From NCBI GenBank assembly GCA_035606695.1, contig DATNEW010000026.1, positions 248,001-312,000 of the forward strand: a stretch of 64,000 nt of DNA, in the 5' to 3' direction. Of the stretch, positions 37,334 to 45,956 are shown piece after piece (positions within the stretch are counted from its first letter, which is position 1; every line of letters begins with the position of its first letter). Made by a program: the position numbers and the translations under genes. The DNA is from Gemmatimonadaceae bacterium (GTDB taxonomy: Bacteria > Gemmatimonadota > Gemmatimonadetes > Gemmatimonadales > Gemmatimonadaceae). The notes beneath the pieces are model-generated. The model was not told the DNA's origin, did not search any database, and saw only the letters and a list, made by a program, of their open reading frames with translations.

Positions 37334-37339
37334 TATTAT
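37334..37339 (+). promoter_or_regulatory. Candidate -10 box for the HupE-like gene
   Basis: TATTAT ends 6 nt before GTG 37346, with no SD. Consistent with leaderless transcription. Confidence 0.45.
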
Positions 37340-37345
37340 CGTGCG

Positions 37346-38746
37346 GTGATTCTACCCCGCGTCAGGCTGGTCCGTCCAGATGTGCATCGCGTCGCCTTCG
37401 CGCCACTCGCGCTGGCGCTCGCGATCGCGTTGACGCTCCTGCTGCCCGGCACGCAGTACGCGCACGATATCCCGAGTCGTGTGACGGTGCTGGCTTTCAT
37501 CAAGCCCCAAGCGCAGCGGCTGCGGATGGTCGTTCGCGTGCCGCTTGCCTCGATGCGCGACGTCAACTTTCCGGAGACGGGTCCGGGCTACCTCGACATC
37601 GCGCGCGCGCAGCCGTTGCTGCACGATGCGGCCGCGCTGTGGCTGGCGAACGACGTCGAGCTCTATGAGAACGACGCGCCGTTGCCCGTGCCGACCGTCG
37701 TCGCGACCAGGATCTCGCTCCCGTCGGATCGCTCGTTTACGACGTACGATGCCGCACTTGCGCATACGCTGTCTTCCGACGCGCTGCCGAACGACGTCGA
37801 ATTGGTCTGGACGCAGGCGATGCTCGACGTCGTGCTCGAGTATCCGATCGCATCCGCGCAATCACGCTTTTCCATTCGGCCCACCCTCGCTCGGCTCGGC
37901 GTTCGGACGACGACCGTGCTGCGGTTTCTGCCGGAGAACGGCAGCGAGCGCGCGTTCGAGTACGCCGGCGATCCGGGTCTCGTACGGCTCGACCCGCGCT
38001 GGTATCAAGCCGCGCGCAGCTTCGTATCGCTCGGCTTCGAGCACATTCTGAGCGGCATCGATCATCTGCTGTTCATCCTGTGCCTCGTGATTCCGTTCCG
38101 CCGCATTCGACCGCTGATCACGATCATCACCGCGTTCACGGTGGCGCACTCGATCACGCTGATCGCGAGCGCGGCGGGAATGGCGCCCGACGCGCTGTGG
38201 TTCCCGCCGTTGATCGAGGTGCTGATCGCCGCGTCGATCGTGTACATGGCGCTCGAGAACATCGTCGGCGCGAAGCTCGAGCGCCGGTGGCTCGTGGCGT
38301 TCGGCTTTGGGCTCGTGCACGGCTTCGGATTCTCGTTCGCGCTGCGCGAGTCACTGCAGTTCGCGGGGACGCATCTCGCGACATCGTTGGTGTCGTTCAA
38401 CGTCGGCGTGGAGTTGGGGCAGATGTTCGTGCTGGCGCTCGCCGTCCCCGCGATCAACTGGGCGTTCACGCACGTGGTGACGGAGCGCATGGGCACGATC
38501 ATCCTGTCGGCGTTCGTCGCGCACACGGCGTGGCACTGGATGCTCGACCGGGGATCCACGCTGTTGGCGTATCACGTCGAGATGCCCGCGCTCAGCGCCG
38601 CGTTTGGCGCGAGCGTAGTTCGAGGAGCGATGGCGCTCATCGCGATCGGCGCGGTGGGCTGGGCTGTGTACACATTCGCGCGGCGCGTGAGCCGCACCAC
38701 ACCGGCGGCGGCGCCCCAATTGGCGCCGGGAGGCGAAGGCGAGTGA
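37346..38746 (+). CDS. HupE/UreJ family membrane protein
   Basis: 466 aa from GTG. Signal-like first helix (ALALAIALTLLLPGTQYAHDIP), an extracytoplasmic N-terminal domain of about 200 residues, then a C-terminal HupE/UreJ_2-type membrane domain: FVSLGFEHILSGIDHLLFILCLVIPFR, FTVAHSITLI, FGFGLVHGFGFSFAL and FNVGVELGQMFVLAL, with conserved His residues that may bind a metal such as nickel. About seven transmembrane helices. Its stop overlaps the GTG start of the cytochrome gene (GTGA). Confidence 0.85.
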   Translation: MILPRVRLVRPDVHRVAFAPLALALAIALTLLLPGTQYAHDIPSRVTVLAFIKPQAQRLRMVVRVPLASMRDVNFPETGPGYLDIARAQPLLHDAAALWLANDVELYENDAPLPVPTVVATRISLPSDRSFTTYDAALAHTLSSDALPNDVELVWTQAMLDVVLEYPIASAQSRFSIRPTLARLGVRTTTVLRFLPENGSERAFEYAGDPGLVRLDPRWYQAARSFVSLGFEHILSGIDHLLFILCLVIPFRRIRPLITIITAFTVAHSITLIASAAGMAPDALWFPPLIEVLIAASIVYMALENIVGAKLERRWLVAFGFGLVHGFGFSFALRESLQFAGTHLATSLVSFNVGVELGQMFVLALAVPAINWAFTHVVTERMGTIILSAFVAHTAWHWMLDRGSTLLAYHVEMPALSAAFGASVVRGAMALIAIGAVGWAVYTFARRVSRTTPAAAPQLAPGGEGE

Positions 38747-39246
38747 ACGGAGCAGCACGATTTGCGATCACCGGCGTCTTGGGCGCCTGCACCTTTGGTT
38801 TGGGTTGCGGCGGTTCCGCGGCGAAGCCGGCGGTTCCGGCACCTGCTGCAAGCGCGGCGGCAACAGCGGCAAGCGCGGCGACATCGAGCACGGCGACCGC
38901 GGTAGTCGCGACGGGCCCCTCGACGCTCGATAGCGTGTACTCGGCGGATCAAGCGAGTCGAGGCAAGGACGTGTACATGGGCACCTGTCGCTCGTGTCAC
39001 ACGGCGGCGTTCTTTACCGGCGTCAACTTCGAGACGCACTGGAAAGGCAAGCACCTGTCGGAGCTCTACACGTACGTGTTGACGAAGATGCCCGGCAACG
39101 ACCCGGGCAGCCTGTCGCCCGACGCGACCGCGGACGTGCTTGCGTACGTGCTGCAGCTCAACCGCATGCCCCCGGGCACGAACGAGCTGTGGCCCGAGGC
39201 GGATTCGCTCAAGAAGTTTCGGATTGATGTCAGTGCGAAAAAGTAA
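38743..39246 (+). CDS. c-type cytochrome, monohaem lipoprotein-like
   Basis: 167 aa from GTG 38743, preceded by GGGAGG and GAAGG. The N-terminal segment VLGACTFGLGCGGSAAK suggests a lipoprotein signal. After an Ala/Thr-rich linker comes a single cytochrome c domain: TLDSVYSADQASRGKDVYMGTCRSCHTAAFF (CRSCH haem motif) with distal Met in YVLTKMPGNDPG. It lies between HupE and PQQ dehydrogenase genes, so it is a plausible electron acceptor for the latter. Related to the cytochromes at 43093 and 45377. Confidence 0.87.
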   Translation: MNGAARFAITGVLGACTFGLGCGGSAAKPAVPAPAASAAATAASAATSSTATAVVATGPSTLDSVYSADQASRGKDVYMGTCRSCHTAAFFTGVNFETHWKGKHLSELYTYVLTKMPGNDPGSLSPDATADVLAYVLQLNRMPPGTNELWPEADSLKKFRIDVSAKK

Positions 39247-39304
39247 GATCTCTAATACCACCCACCGGCGGGATACCCTTTCGTCAGGGAACGAGGAGAA
39301 GGCC

Positions 39305-41647
39305 ATGATGCGATCGGCGGTGACGCGGGCGATGCGGGCGATGCGAGCGAAGCGAATGATGCACCTTCGCGCTGGAGCAACGACGTGGGCGCTCGCGGGA
39401 GGCGTGGCGGCGGTGGTCGCCTTGGGACTGGCGGCGCGCGCCACGCTTTCGAGCGCGACGCAGTCGCCGGCGCTCGAGCGCGGCAACAAGCCCGGCGAGT
39501 GGCGATACTGGGCGGCCGACGCGTGGAGCACACGGTACTCCGACGCCGATCAGATCAACGCCCGCAACTTCGATTCGCTCCAGGTCGCGTGGCGCTGGGA
39601 TGCCGGCAAATACGGCGAAGACGAGTACTATCGCACGACACCGCTCTATGCGAACGGCCGACTGTTCACCGTCGCGACGACACGGCGCAAGGCGTTCGCG
39701 ATCGATCCTTCGACCGGCCAGACGCTGTGGGACTGGGGCATGGATGAAGGTCTGCGGTGGCAGAAGGCGCCGCGGCAGTTCGCGGGCCGAGGCCTCGCGT
39801 ATTGGACGGACGGGACGAGCGAGCGTGTCATCGTCATTACGCCCGGGTATCATCTCGCGTCGATCGACGCGAAGACCGGCAAGCCCGATCCGAGATTCGG
39901 CAAGGACGGCATCGTCGATCTCGAGGAAGGACTCGGTTTCCCGCTCGTGCCGCTGGCGGTGGACGACTCGGGTTCCATGCAGATCAGCGAAGCCGCGCCG
40001 CTGCGCCGAGCAAAGCCGGGCGAGAAGTGGGACCCGGTCACGAAGACCGGCGCCGATGGGACGATGGGCATCGATCCCGCGCACGGGCAGATCGCGAACA
40101 GCTCGCCGGCGATCGTCGTCAACGACGTGATCATCGTCGGGAACTCGTCGATGCACGGCTACTATCCGCTGCGTCTGCACAACATCGAGAGCCACATCCG
40201 CGGCTTCGACATCCACACCGGCAAGCAGCTCTGGAACTTCAACCTCATTCCGCAGCCCGGCGAATTTGGCGCCGAGACGTGGAAGAACGGGTCGAAGCAG
40301 GATACGCCGGGAACGGGCAAGGCTGACGCGTGGGCGCCGTACACGGCCGATCCCGCGCTGGGTCTCGTCTACATCCCGGTCGGCGAAGGCCTGAGCGACG
40401 AGTACGGCGGCCATCGCCCGGGCGACAATCTCTTTGCGAACAGCATTGTGGCGCTCGACGTGAAGACGGGCGCGCGGAAGTGGCACTATCAGGCCGTGCA
40501 CCACGACGTGTGGGACTACGACTTCCCGATGGCGCCGAACCTGCTCGACGTGACGGTGAACGGGCAGCCGCGGAAGATCATCGCCGCGACGTCGAAGCAG
40601 GGCTGGATCTACGTGCTCGATCGCGTGACGGGCAAGCCGATCTGGCCGATCCCGGAGACGCCGGTGCTGCAGAGCGACGTCCCGAACGAGCTGACGTCGC
40701 CGACGCAGCCCGTGCCGTCGCGGCCGGCGCCGTATTCGCACCAGGGGCTCACGGCCGCGGATCTCATCGATTATACTCCTGCAATTAAGGATTCAGCATT
40801 AAAGCTCGCGCAACACTGCCGGATGGGCCCGTACTTCATTCCGCCGTCGCCGGCCGACGGCAAGGGGAAGAGCGGCCCCTCGCAGTACAAGTGCTCGTGG
40901 TACGCTCCGGGCGCGAGCGGCGGCGTGAACATCGACGGCGGCGCGGCGGTCGATCCGGCGACGGGCTGGATCTACGTCGGTGGACAGTCGGGGCTCGGGA
41001 CCATCGAGGTCGAACACGATCCGTGCTCCGAGCACGCCTACAGCCAGCCGCACAACAGCTGCGGCCTGATCGGCGCGCTGCCGGCCCCGGCCGGCGTGCA
41101 GATGGCCGGCGAGAACGTGGGTACCGGCTTCGAGCCTCGCGCGGCCACGACGATCGCCGGCGTCTCGATTCTCAAGCCGAAAGAGCTGGGCGGCATCACC
41201 GCGTACGACCTCAACTCGGGCGACAAGAAGTGGTGGGTGCCGAACGGCAATCGCTGGCGCGACCAGACGTCGAATGATCCCCTGTTCGCCGGCGTGCAGC
41301 TGCCGAAGGTTCCGGCGCTGAACGGGCAGGCCGAGGTGATCACGACGAAGACGCTCGTGATTCACGGAACGGGTCGTTCCGGTGGCCCGGGCGGTCGTGG
41401 TGGCCGCGGAGGGCGCGGCGGCGGGGGCGGGGCTGGGGGCGGTGGCGCGAACGCGGCGGCGCCGGCCGGCGCGCAGCTCTACGCGTTCGACAAGCAGACC
41501 GGGAAGCAGGTGGGCGCGGTGAGCATTCCGTCGGTGAATACCGCGGTGCCCATGACGTTCATGCACAATGGGAAGCAGTACATCGTGTTTGCGTACGGGC
41601 AGGGGAGCAATATCGGGCTCACGGCGTTGGCGTTGCCGAATCGATAA
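39305..41647 (+). CDS. PQQ-dependent dehydrogenase (quinoprotein)
   Basis: 780 aa from ATG 39305 with AGGAG upstream. An N-terminal hydrophobic segment (LAGGVAAVVALGLAA) serves as signal or anchor, then the eight-bladed PQQ propeller: GEWRYWAADAWSTRYSDADQ, TTPLYANGRLFTVATTRRKAFAIDPSTG, the glucose-dehydrogenase-like HHDVWDYDFPMAPNLLDV, KQGWIYVLDRVTGKPIWPI and the terminal FMHNGKQYIVFAYGQG. A Gly-rich insert (about nt 41376-41455) interrupts the last blades. Oxidises a sugar or alcohol in the periplasm, probably passing electrons to the upstream cytochrome. Substrate not assignable. Confidence 0.9.
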   Translation: MMRSAVTRAMRAMRAKRMMHLRAGATTWALAGGVAAVVALGLAARATLSSATQSPALERGNKPGEWRYWAADAWSTRYSDADQINARNFDSLQVAWRWDAGKYGEDEYYRTTPLYANGRLFTVATTRRKAFAIDPSTGQTLWDWGMDEGLRWQKAPRQFAGRGLAYWTDGTSERVIVITPGYHLASIDAKTGKPDPRFGKDGIVDLEEGLGFPLVPLAVDDSGSMQISEAAPLRRAKPGEKWDPVTKTGADGTMGIDPAHGQIANSSPAIVVNDVIIVGNSSMHGYYPLRLHNIESHIRGFDIHTGKQLWNFNLIPQPGEFGAETWKNGSKQDTPGTGKADAWAPYTADPALGLVYIPVGEGLSDEYGGHRPGDNLFANSIVALDVKTGARKWHYQAVHHDVWDYDFPMAPNLLDVTVNGQPRKIIAATSKQGWIYVLDRVTGKPIWPIPETPVLQSDVPNELTSPTQPVPSRPAPYSHQGLTAADLIDYTPAIKDSALKLAQHCRMGPYFIPPSPADGKGKSGPSQYKCSWYAPGASGGVNIDGGAAVDPATGWIYVGGQSGLGTIEVEHDPCSEHAYSQPHNSCGLIGALPAPAGVQMAGENVGTGFEPRAATTIAGVSILKPKELGGITAYDLNSGDKKWWVPNGNRWRDQTSNDPLFAGVQLPKVPALNGQAEVITTKTLVIHGTGRSGGPGGRGGRGGRGGGGGAGGGGANAAAPAGAQLYAFDKQTGKQVGAVSIPSVNTAVPMTFMHNGKQYIVFAYGQGSNIGLTALALPNR

Positions 41648-41652
41648 AGCCG

Positions 41653-41933
41653 ACCACGGACAACAGCGGACGTCCACGGATCGGCACGGAGACGGCGGGT
41701 GTAACGGCGTTTCCGGGTCGGCAGCGTACAATCGACCAGAGGGTTTCGGCTGTTGTAGTATTTTTTAATTAGAATATAAAAACAACCCAAGGCGACTGAA
41801 TGAGAAAGAACACCCTCGGGACGCTGGTTCGAAGCGTCCCGAGGGCGTTCTTCCAATACACATAACACTGTCTTTGACTGCCTTTCCCGCCGTCTCCGTG
41901 CCGGTCCGCGGACGTCCGGCTGTTGTCCGTGGT
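41653..41933. repeat. Composite inverted-repeat element (CGGAC family, copy C)
   Basis: Left arm 41653-41699 (ACCACGGACAACAGCGGAC through GGCACGGAGACGGCGGG) and right arm 41886-41933, nearly perfect complements over about 47 bp. The centre has an unusually AT-rich tract (about 41755-41788) and a 20-bp hairpin at 41806-41852 (AAGAACACCCTCGGGACGCT with its complement). The arm wording GGCACGGAGACGGCG is identical to copy B. It separates convergent genes. Confidence 0.72.
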
Positions 41934-41961
41934 AAAGGCTCTTGTCTTGGTGTTGTCGACC

Positions 41962-43092
41962 CTACGGCTTCACATACTTCTGCAACCGCATCGGCCCGAC
42001 CTCGGCGCCATAAATGACGCCGTTCCTGTCCACGGCCACCCCCTCCGCCGCGCTCGTGCTCCGCGAACAGGGCTCGGCGGCCGACGACTGCTGGCCCTGC
42101 GCGCACGTCGGCCAGGGATCCGGAATGAAGTACTTCACCGAGCCGTCCTTCGCGCTCCCAATACGAATCCCGCGCTTCCACGCGCCGTGCGCCGGATTGA
42201 CCGACCCCGACTCCGAGTCCGCGACATAGATGTTGTCATTCGGATCGATCCAGATCCCGCTCGGCCGGCTGAACTGATACCACGTGTCGAGCAGCGTGCC
42301 GTCCTGATCGAAGATCTTGATCCGGTTGTTGCCGCGGTCGCCCACGAACAACCGGCCGCGTGAATCCATCGCGAGGGCGTGCGGCTGGTCGAAGTCGTCC
42401 GGACCGGCGCCCCACTGGCCCCACGTCTTGATGAGAGTTCCGTCTTTCGAAAACTTATACACACGAGCCGTGGCGTTCGCGTTCGACGCATGGCCCTCGG
42501 AGACGAAGATGTCGCCGTTGGGCGCCACGAGCACCGCGTTCGGCTGAAAGAAAAACGCCGCGCCGCGTCCGCCGCCCGGTGTGCCGAGTGCCTTGAGCAG
42601 TTTCCCGTCGCGGCTGAACTCGAAGATCTGATGGCCCGAAGGAGCCGCCGGCGGTGGAGGCGGCGCCGCGGCCGGCCTCGCCGTGTCAGTGCCGCGTCCG
42701 CGCCCACCACGTCCACCGCCCGTGCACGAGCAGTCGACGACCCAGACGTTGCCGTTGCGATCGAGCGTAATACCGTGCGGCGCCTGAAAGAGTCCCGCGC
42801 CGAAGTGGCGCACGAGGTTGCCGCCGGCGTCGAACAAGAGCACCGGATCGAGCGATGATCCGGTGCAACTATTCGCCCCGCAGCGTTCCGCCACCCAGAC
42901 ACTCGAACCATCGCGGTCGATCGTCACCGCGCTCGTCGAGCCCCACGTGCGCCCCTCGGGCAGCTTCGCCCAACCCGAGATCGTTTGATAGGGATTGGGC
43001 AAGTCGTTGACGGGCGCCATCGACGGGCCACCGGCCTGCGCGCCCGCGGTCGACGCCGCGACGACTGAGAGCAGCGCGACGAGGCGTTTCAT
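41962..43092 (-). CDS. NHL-repeat beta-propeller protein, exported
   Basis: 376 aa, signal peptide MKRLVALLSVVAASTAGAQA. NHL blades: ITLDRNGNVWVVDC, VLVAPNGDIFVSEGH, LAMDSRGRLFVGDRGNNRIKIFD, IWIDPNDNIYVADSE and VAVDRNGVIYGAEVGPMRLQKYVKP. A Gly/Arg then Pro-rich insert lies at about nt 42645-42720. The start codon immediately follows the stop of the cytochrome gene (no gap), so the two are coupled, suggesting that the propeller works with the cytochrome. Confidence 0.86.
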   Translation of the reverse strand: MKRLVALLSVVAASTAGAQAGGPSMAPVNDLPNPYQTISGWAKLPEGRTWGSTSAVTIDRDGSSVWVAERCGANSCTGSSLDPVLLFDAGGNLVRHFGAGLFQAPHGITLDRNGNVWVVDCSCTGGGRGGRGRGTDTARPAAAPPPPPAAPSGHQIFEFSRDGKLLKALGTPGGGRGAAFFFQPNAVLVAPNGDIFVSEGHASNANATARVYKFSKDGTLIKTWGQWGAGPDDFDQPHALAMDSRGRLFVGDRGNNRIKIFDQDGTLLDTWYQFSRPSGIWIDPNDNIYVADSESGSVNPAHGAWKRGIRIGSAKDGSVKYFIPDPWPTCAQGQQSSAAEPCSRSTSAAEGVAVDRNGVIYGAEVGPMRLQKYVKP

Positions 43093-43593
43093 CTAGGGCC
43101 GCACCGCGATCTTGTGCTGCCGCATGAAGGTCGTGTCCGCGCTGACCGAATCGGCGCCGGCCGGCGCGTGATTCGCCTTGAGCAGATACGCGACGATGTC
43201 GAGGTATTCCTGATCCTTGAGGCCACCGGGATTGTCCACGGGCATCGAGCTGCGAATGAGCTGATAGAAATCTCCAACGCGTCGATCGTTCCAGTCGGCG
43301 GCGAACTGTGGACCGATGAACTTTTCCGATTGGTGGCATGTCGCGCAGGTCGCGTCGTACACCCGCTCGCCGCGCGCGGCCTGAGCGTCGCTATAGGGCG
43401 CCGGCGGGAGATTCGGCACCGTCGCGATGACGACTTTCGCGTTCGGGTCGATGCGCAGCGGAATCGGCGCGCCCGTCTTCGCGCCGGGCGACAGCTTGGC
43501 CTCGAGCGGCGGGCGAAAATTCGTCGCGACGGCGCTCGTACAGCCCACGATCGCCGTGGCGGTGAGGATCACACTCAGGCGGTTCACCCGCAT
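43093..43593 (-). CDS. c-type cytochrome, monohaem lipoprotein
   Basis: 166 aa from ATG 43593 with GGAGG 8 nt upstream. Lipobox IVGC in VILTATAIVGCTSAVA. Haem motif CATCH in ARGERVYDATCATCHQSEKF, distal Met in LIRSSMPVDNPGGL. Related to 38743 and 45377 (shared S-x-A-Q-A-x-x-G before the haem site). Likely periplasmic electron carrier for a neighbouring dehydrogenase. Confidence 0.88.
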   Translation of the reverse strand: MRVNRLSVILTATAIVGCTSAVATNFRPPLEAKLSPGAKTGAPIPLRIDPNAKVVIATVPNLPPAPYSDAQAARGERVYDATCATCHQSEKFIGPQFAADWNDRRVGDFYQLIRSSMPVDNPGGLKDQEYLDIVAYLLKANHAPAGADSVSADTTFMRQHKIAVRP

Positions 43594-43773
43594 CGACAGC
43601 CTCCATACGCTGGTTCGCGGCCGCGGCCGGCCGCGGCGTTCGATCGTGCACGCACTCAAACATTCAACCAGGCAGCAATTATACGCGGCGGACGGCGTTT
43701 GGCGAGTCTGCTCGTGCCGGGATTTACCTCCAGCGGCGGTTTGATTTCACGCGCGACGCGCCACATCTTCTCC

Positions 43774-45369
43774 ATGACTTCCACCGCTGAATCCCTCATG
43801 ACGAATCATTCGAACGACGACGATACGAAGGCGCTGCCGCGTCGCGACTTCATCAAGGTTGCCGGTGCCGGCGCAGGTTCGCTGATATTGGGCGGCGCGA
43901 CCGTCGCCAACGCGGCGATCCCCGGCCCGAAAGCGACACGATCCGTGCGCTCGGCGAGCGCGTCACCGGACGTCGTCGTCGTCGGCGCGGGTCTCTGGGG
44001 CAGCTTCACCGCGATGAACCTGCGCGCGATGGGCGCCAACGTGACGATGGTCGACATCTATGGCCCCGGCAACGCGCGCGCGACGTCGGGCGACGAGACG
44101 CGCGGCGTGCGCTCCTCCTACGGCGACAAGGCCGGTGCACTCGGCGAGCTCTGGATGTTGTGGGCGCGCGAAGCGATGACCAAGTGGATCGCGTTCGATG
44201 ACGAATGGGGAAAGTATCTCCGGCTCAATCTGTTTCACGTCACGGGCGATCTGATCATGCGCAGCGAATGGGACAACTTTCAGCTGCGCTGCAAGGTGTG
44301 GTGGGACAAGAACAAGATTCCGTACAAGGTTCTGAATCCGGACGACGTCCGGAAGTCGTTCCCCGTGATCGGGATGGATGACATCACCGCGGTTCTCTAC
44401 GAGCCGGACGCCGGCGTACTGCGCGCGCGCCGTGCCGCGCAGGCCGCCGCCGCCGTCTTCGAGAAGCTGGGCGGCAAGATCGTGATCGGCCGAGTGACGC
44501 CATCAAAGACCTCTAATGGCAAACTCGACGAGGTGTCGCTGGACACCGGCGCCACGCTGCGCGCCGACACGTTCGTGTACTGCGTCGGTCCGTGGCTCGG
44601 GAAAACCTTCCCGGACATCCTCGCGAAGAAGACGCGCACGCCCATGGGCTATGTGGTGTACTATGGAACGCCGATCGGCGATTACCGCTTCACCTATCCC
44701 AACCTGCCAAGCTACAACTTTCCCGGCGTGACGGGTTGGGCCGCGCTGCCGGTGGACAATCGCGGCTTTCGTGTGCGCGGCGCCGAGCGTGCGCCGACGC
44801 CGCCCAATGGCGCGGTGGCAAGCGGCAACACGAATGGAGCGGCGACGGATACCGGGTCGAATCTCGCGAACGCAGGGGGCGCCACGCAGTCGGGTCAGGC
44901 ATCGACTGGCGGTGGGCGCGGGAGTGGCGGCGGTGGCCGAGGCGGCAGAGGGGCCGCCGCGGGCGGCGGTGGCGGTGAGTTCAATCAGCAGAACGTGCCA
45001 CCGGAGCAGCAGGATCCCGATACGAGCGATCGTTGGGCGGATCAGTCGCGGCTCGACGGCTCACGCCGATTCATCGCGCACCGCTTCCCATTGATGGCCA
45101 ACGCGCCGGTCGCGCAGACCCACGCCTGCCACTACGAGACGACGTCGAGCAGCAACTTCATCATCGATAAGCATCCGCAATGGTCGAACGTGTGGATTGC
45201 GGCGGGTGGCAACGCCGAGGGTGCCAAGTTCTCGCCCAAGATCGGCGATTACGTGGCGCATCGGGTGATGGGAACGGTGCTGCCGGCGATCGACCCGATA
45301 TTCAAGATTCCTGAAAAGGAATACGAGCCGCCGAAGCCGGCGCCCGCGGACAGCACCAGGAAGCCCTAG
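43774..45369 (+). CDS. Tat-exported FAD-dependent oxidoreductase (DAO family)
   Basis: 531 aa from ATG 43774; ATG 43798 is an equally possible start and neither has an SD. Twin-arginine signal ALPRRDFIKVAGAGAGSLILGG. Rossmann FAD motif VVVVGAGLWGSFTAMNLRAMGANVTMVD, with RATSGDETRGVRSSYGD as in sarcosine-oxidase-like DAO proteins. A low-complexity Asn/Gly/Arg-rich insert (about nt 44800-44990) splits the C-terminal catalytic domain, which resumes with HACHYETTSSSNFIIDKHPQ and WIAAGGNAEGAKFSPKIG. Oxidises an amine or similar substrate; natural substrate unknown. Confidence 0.85.
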   Translation: MTSTAESLMTNHSNDDDTKALPRRDFIKVAGAGAGSLILGGATVANAAIPGPKATRSVRSASASPDVVVVGAGLWGSFTAMNLRAMGANVTMVDIYGPGNARATSGDETRGVRSSYGDKAGALGELWMLWAREAMTKWIAFDDEWGKYLRLNLFHVTGDLIMRSEWDNFQLRCKVWWDKNKIPYKVLNPDDVRKSFPVIGMDDITAVLYEPDAGVLRARRAAQAAAAVFEKLGGKIVIGRVTPSKTSNGKLDEVSLDTGATLRADTFVYCVGPWLGKTFPDILAKKTRTPMGYVVYYGTPIGDYRFTYPNLPSYNFPGVTGWAALPVDNRGFRVRGAERAPTPPNGAVASGNTNGAATDTGSNLANAGGATQSGQASTGGGRGSGGGGRGGRGAAAGGGGGEFNQQNVPPEQQDPDTSDRWADQSRLDGSRRFIAHRFPLMANAPVAQTHACHYETTSSSNFIIDKHPQWSNVWIAAGGNAEGAKFSPKIGDYVAHRVMGTVLPAIDPIFKIPEKEYEPPKPAPADSTRKP

Positions 45370-45376
45370 CCGTTCG

Positions 45377-45811
45377 TTATCGGCTCGTCGCGATCTTGAT
45401 GTCGCGCAGCAGCTCCATGCTGTCGGGGAGCGCGGCACTTCCCGCCGGGAACTGATTCCTCGAGAGGACGTACGCCAGCACGTCGGCGACCTCCTTGCGC
45501 GGCAGCGACTGTGGCTTGTCCGACGGCATCGTGGTGAAGACCTTGTCGAACAGCTGATCCATGGCGAGCCCGTTCCAGTTGTCGAGGAAAGGCTTTCCCG
45601 TGAGTGGCCCACCATCGGTGGCCGTGCCCTCGAGTGCCGCGCCATGGCACTTCACGCACGTCGCCTTGTAGATGGTGTCTCCATGCGACGCCTGCGCCGC
45701 GGAGTACACGCTGTCCAACGTCGTACGCTCGACCGCCGTCCGCTTGGCGGCCGCGTCCCGCATGAAGGCGGTGGCGGACGCCATCGCGACGATGAGAATG
45801 AGCACTCTCAT
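45377..45811 (-). CDS. c-type cytochrome, monohaem
   Basis: 144 aa, short signal peptide VLILIVAMASATAFM. TTLDSVYSAAQASHGDTIYKATCVKCHGAALEG shows the CVKCH haem motif and the same pre-haem wording as the cytochrome at 38743. Distal Met in FTTMPSDKPQSL. Convergent with the FAD oxidoreductase, 7 bp apart. Confidence 0.88.
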   Translation of the reverse strand: MRVLILIVAMASATAFMRDAAAKRTAVERTTLDSVYSAAQASHGDTIYKATCVKCHGAALEGTATDGGPLTGKPFLDNWNGLAMDQLFDKVFTTMPSDKPQSLPRKEVADVLAYVLSRNQFPAGSAALPDSMELLRDIKIATSR

Positions 45812-45851
45812 ATGACGACGTGTGAATGATTAAAGAGTGAAGTGTGTCTTT

Positions 45852-45942
45852 GTCATCCCGAGCGACGCGAGGGATCTAGCGTCAGGGTAGAGGGATGTCA
45901 CTCTATCGTGATGTTAGATCCCTCGCTGACGCTCGGCATGAC
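45852..45942. repeat. GTCATCC-type long palindromic repeat
   Basis: Left arm 45852-45878 (GTCATCCCGAGCG, then GCGAGGGATCTA) and right arm 45915-45942 are complementary over about 27 bp with one or two mismatches, with a small inner stem (TAGAG/CTCTA). Fills the gap between the cytochrome and the Gly-rich protein gene, both leftward. Confidence 0.65.
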
Positions 45943-45956
45943 GATGTCTGGCGCGC

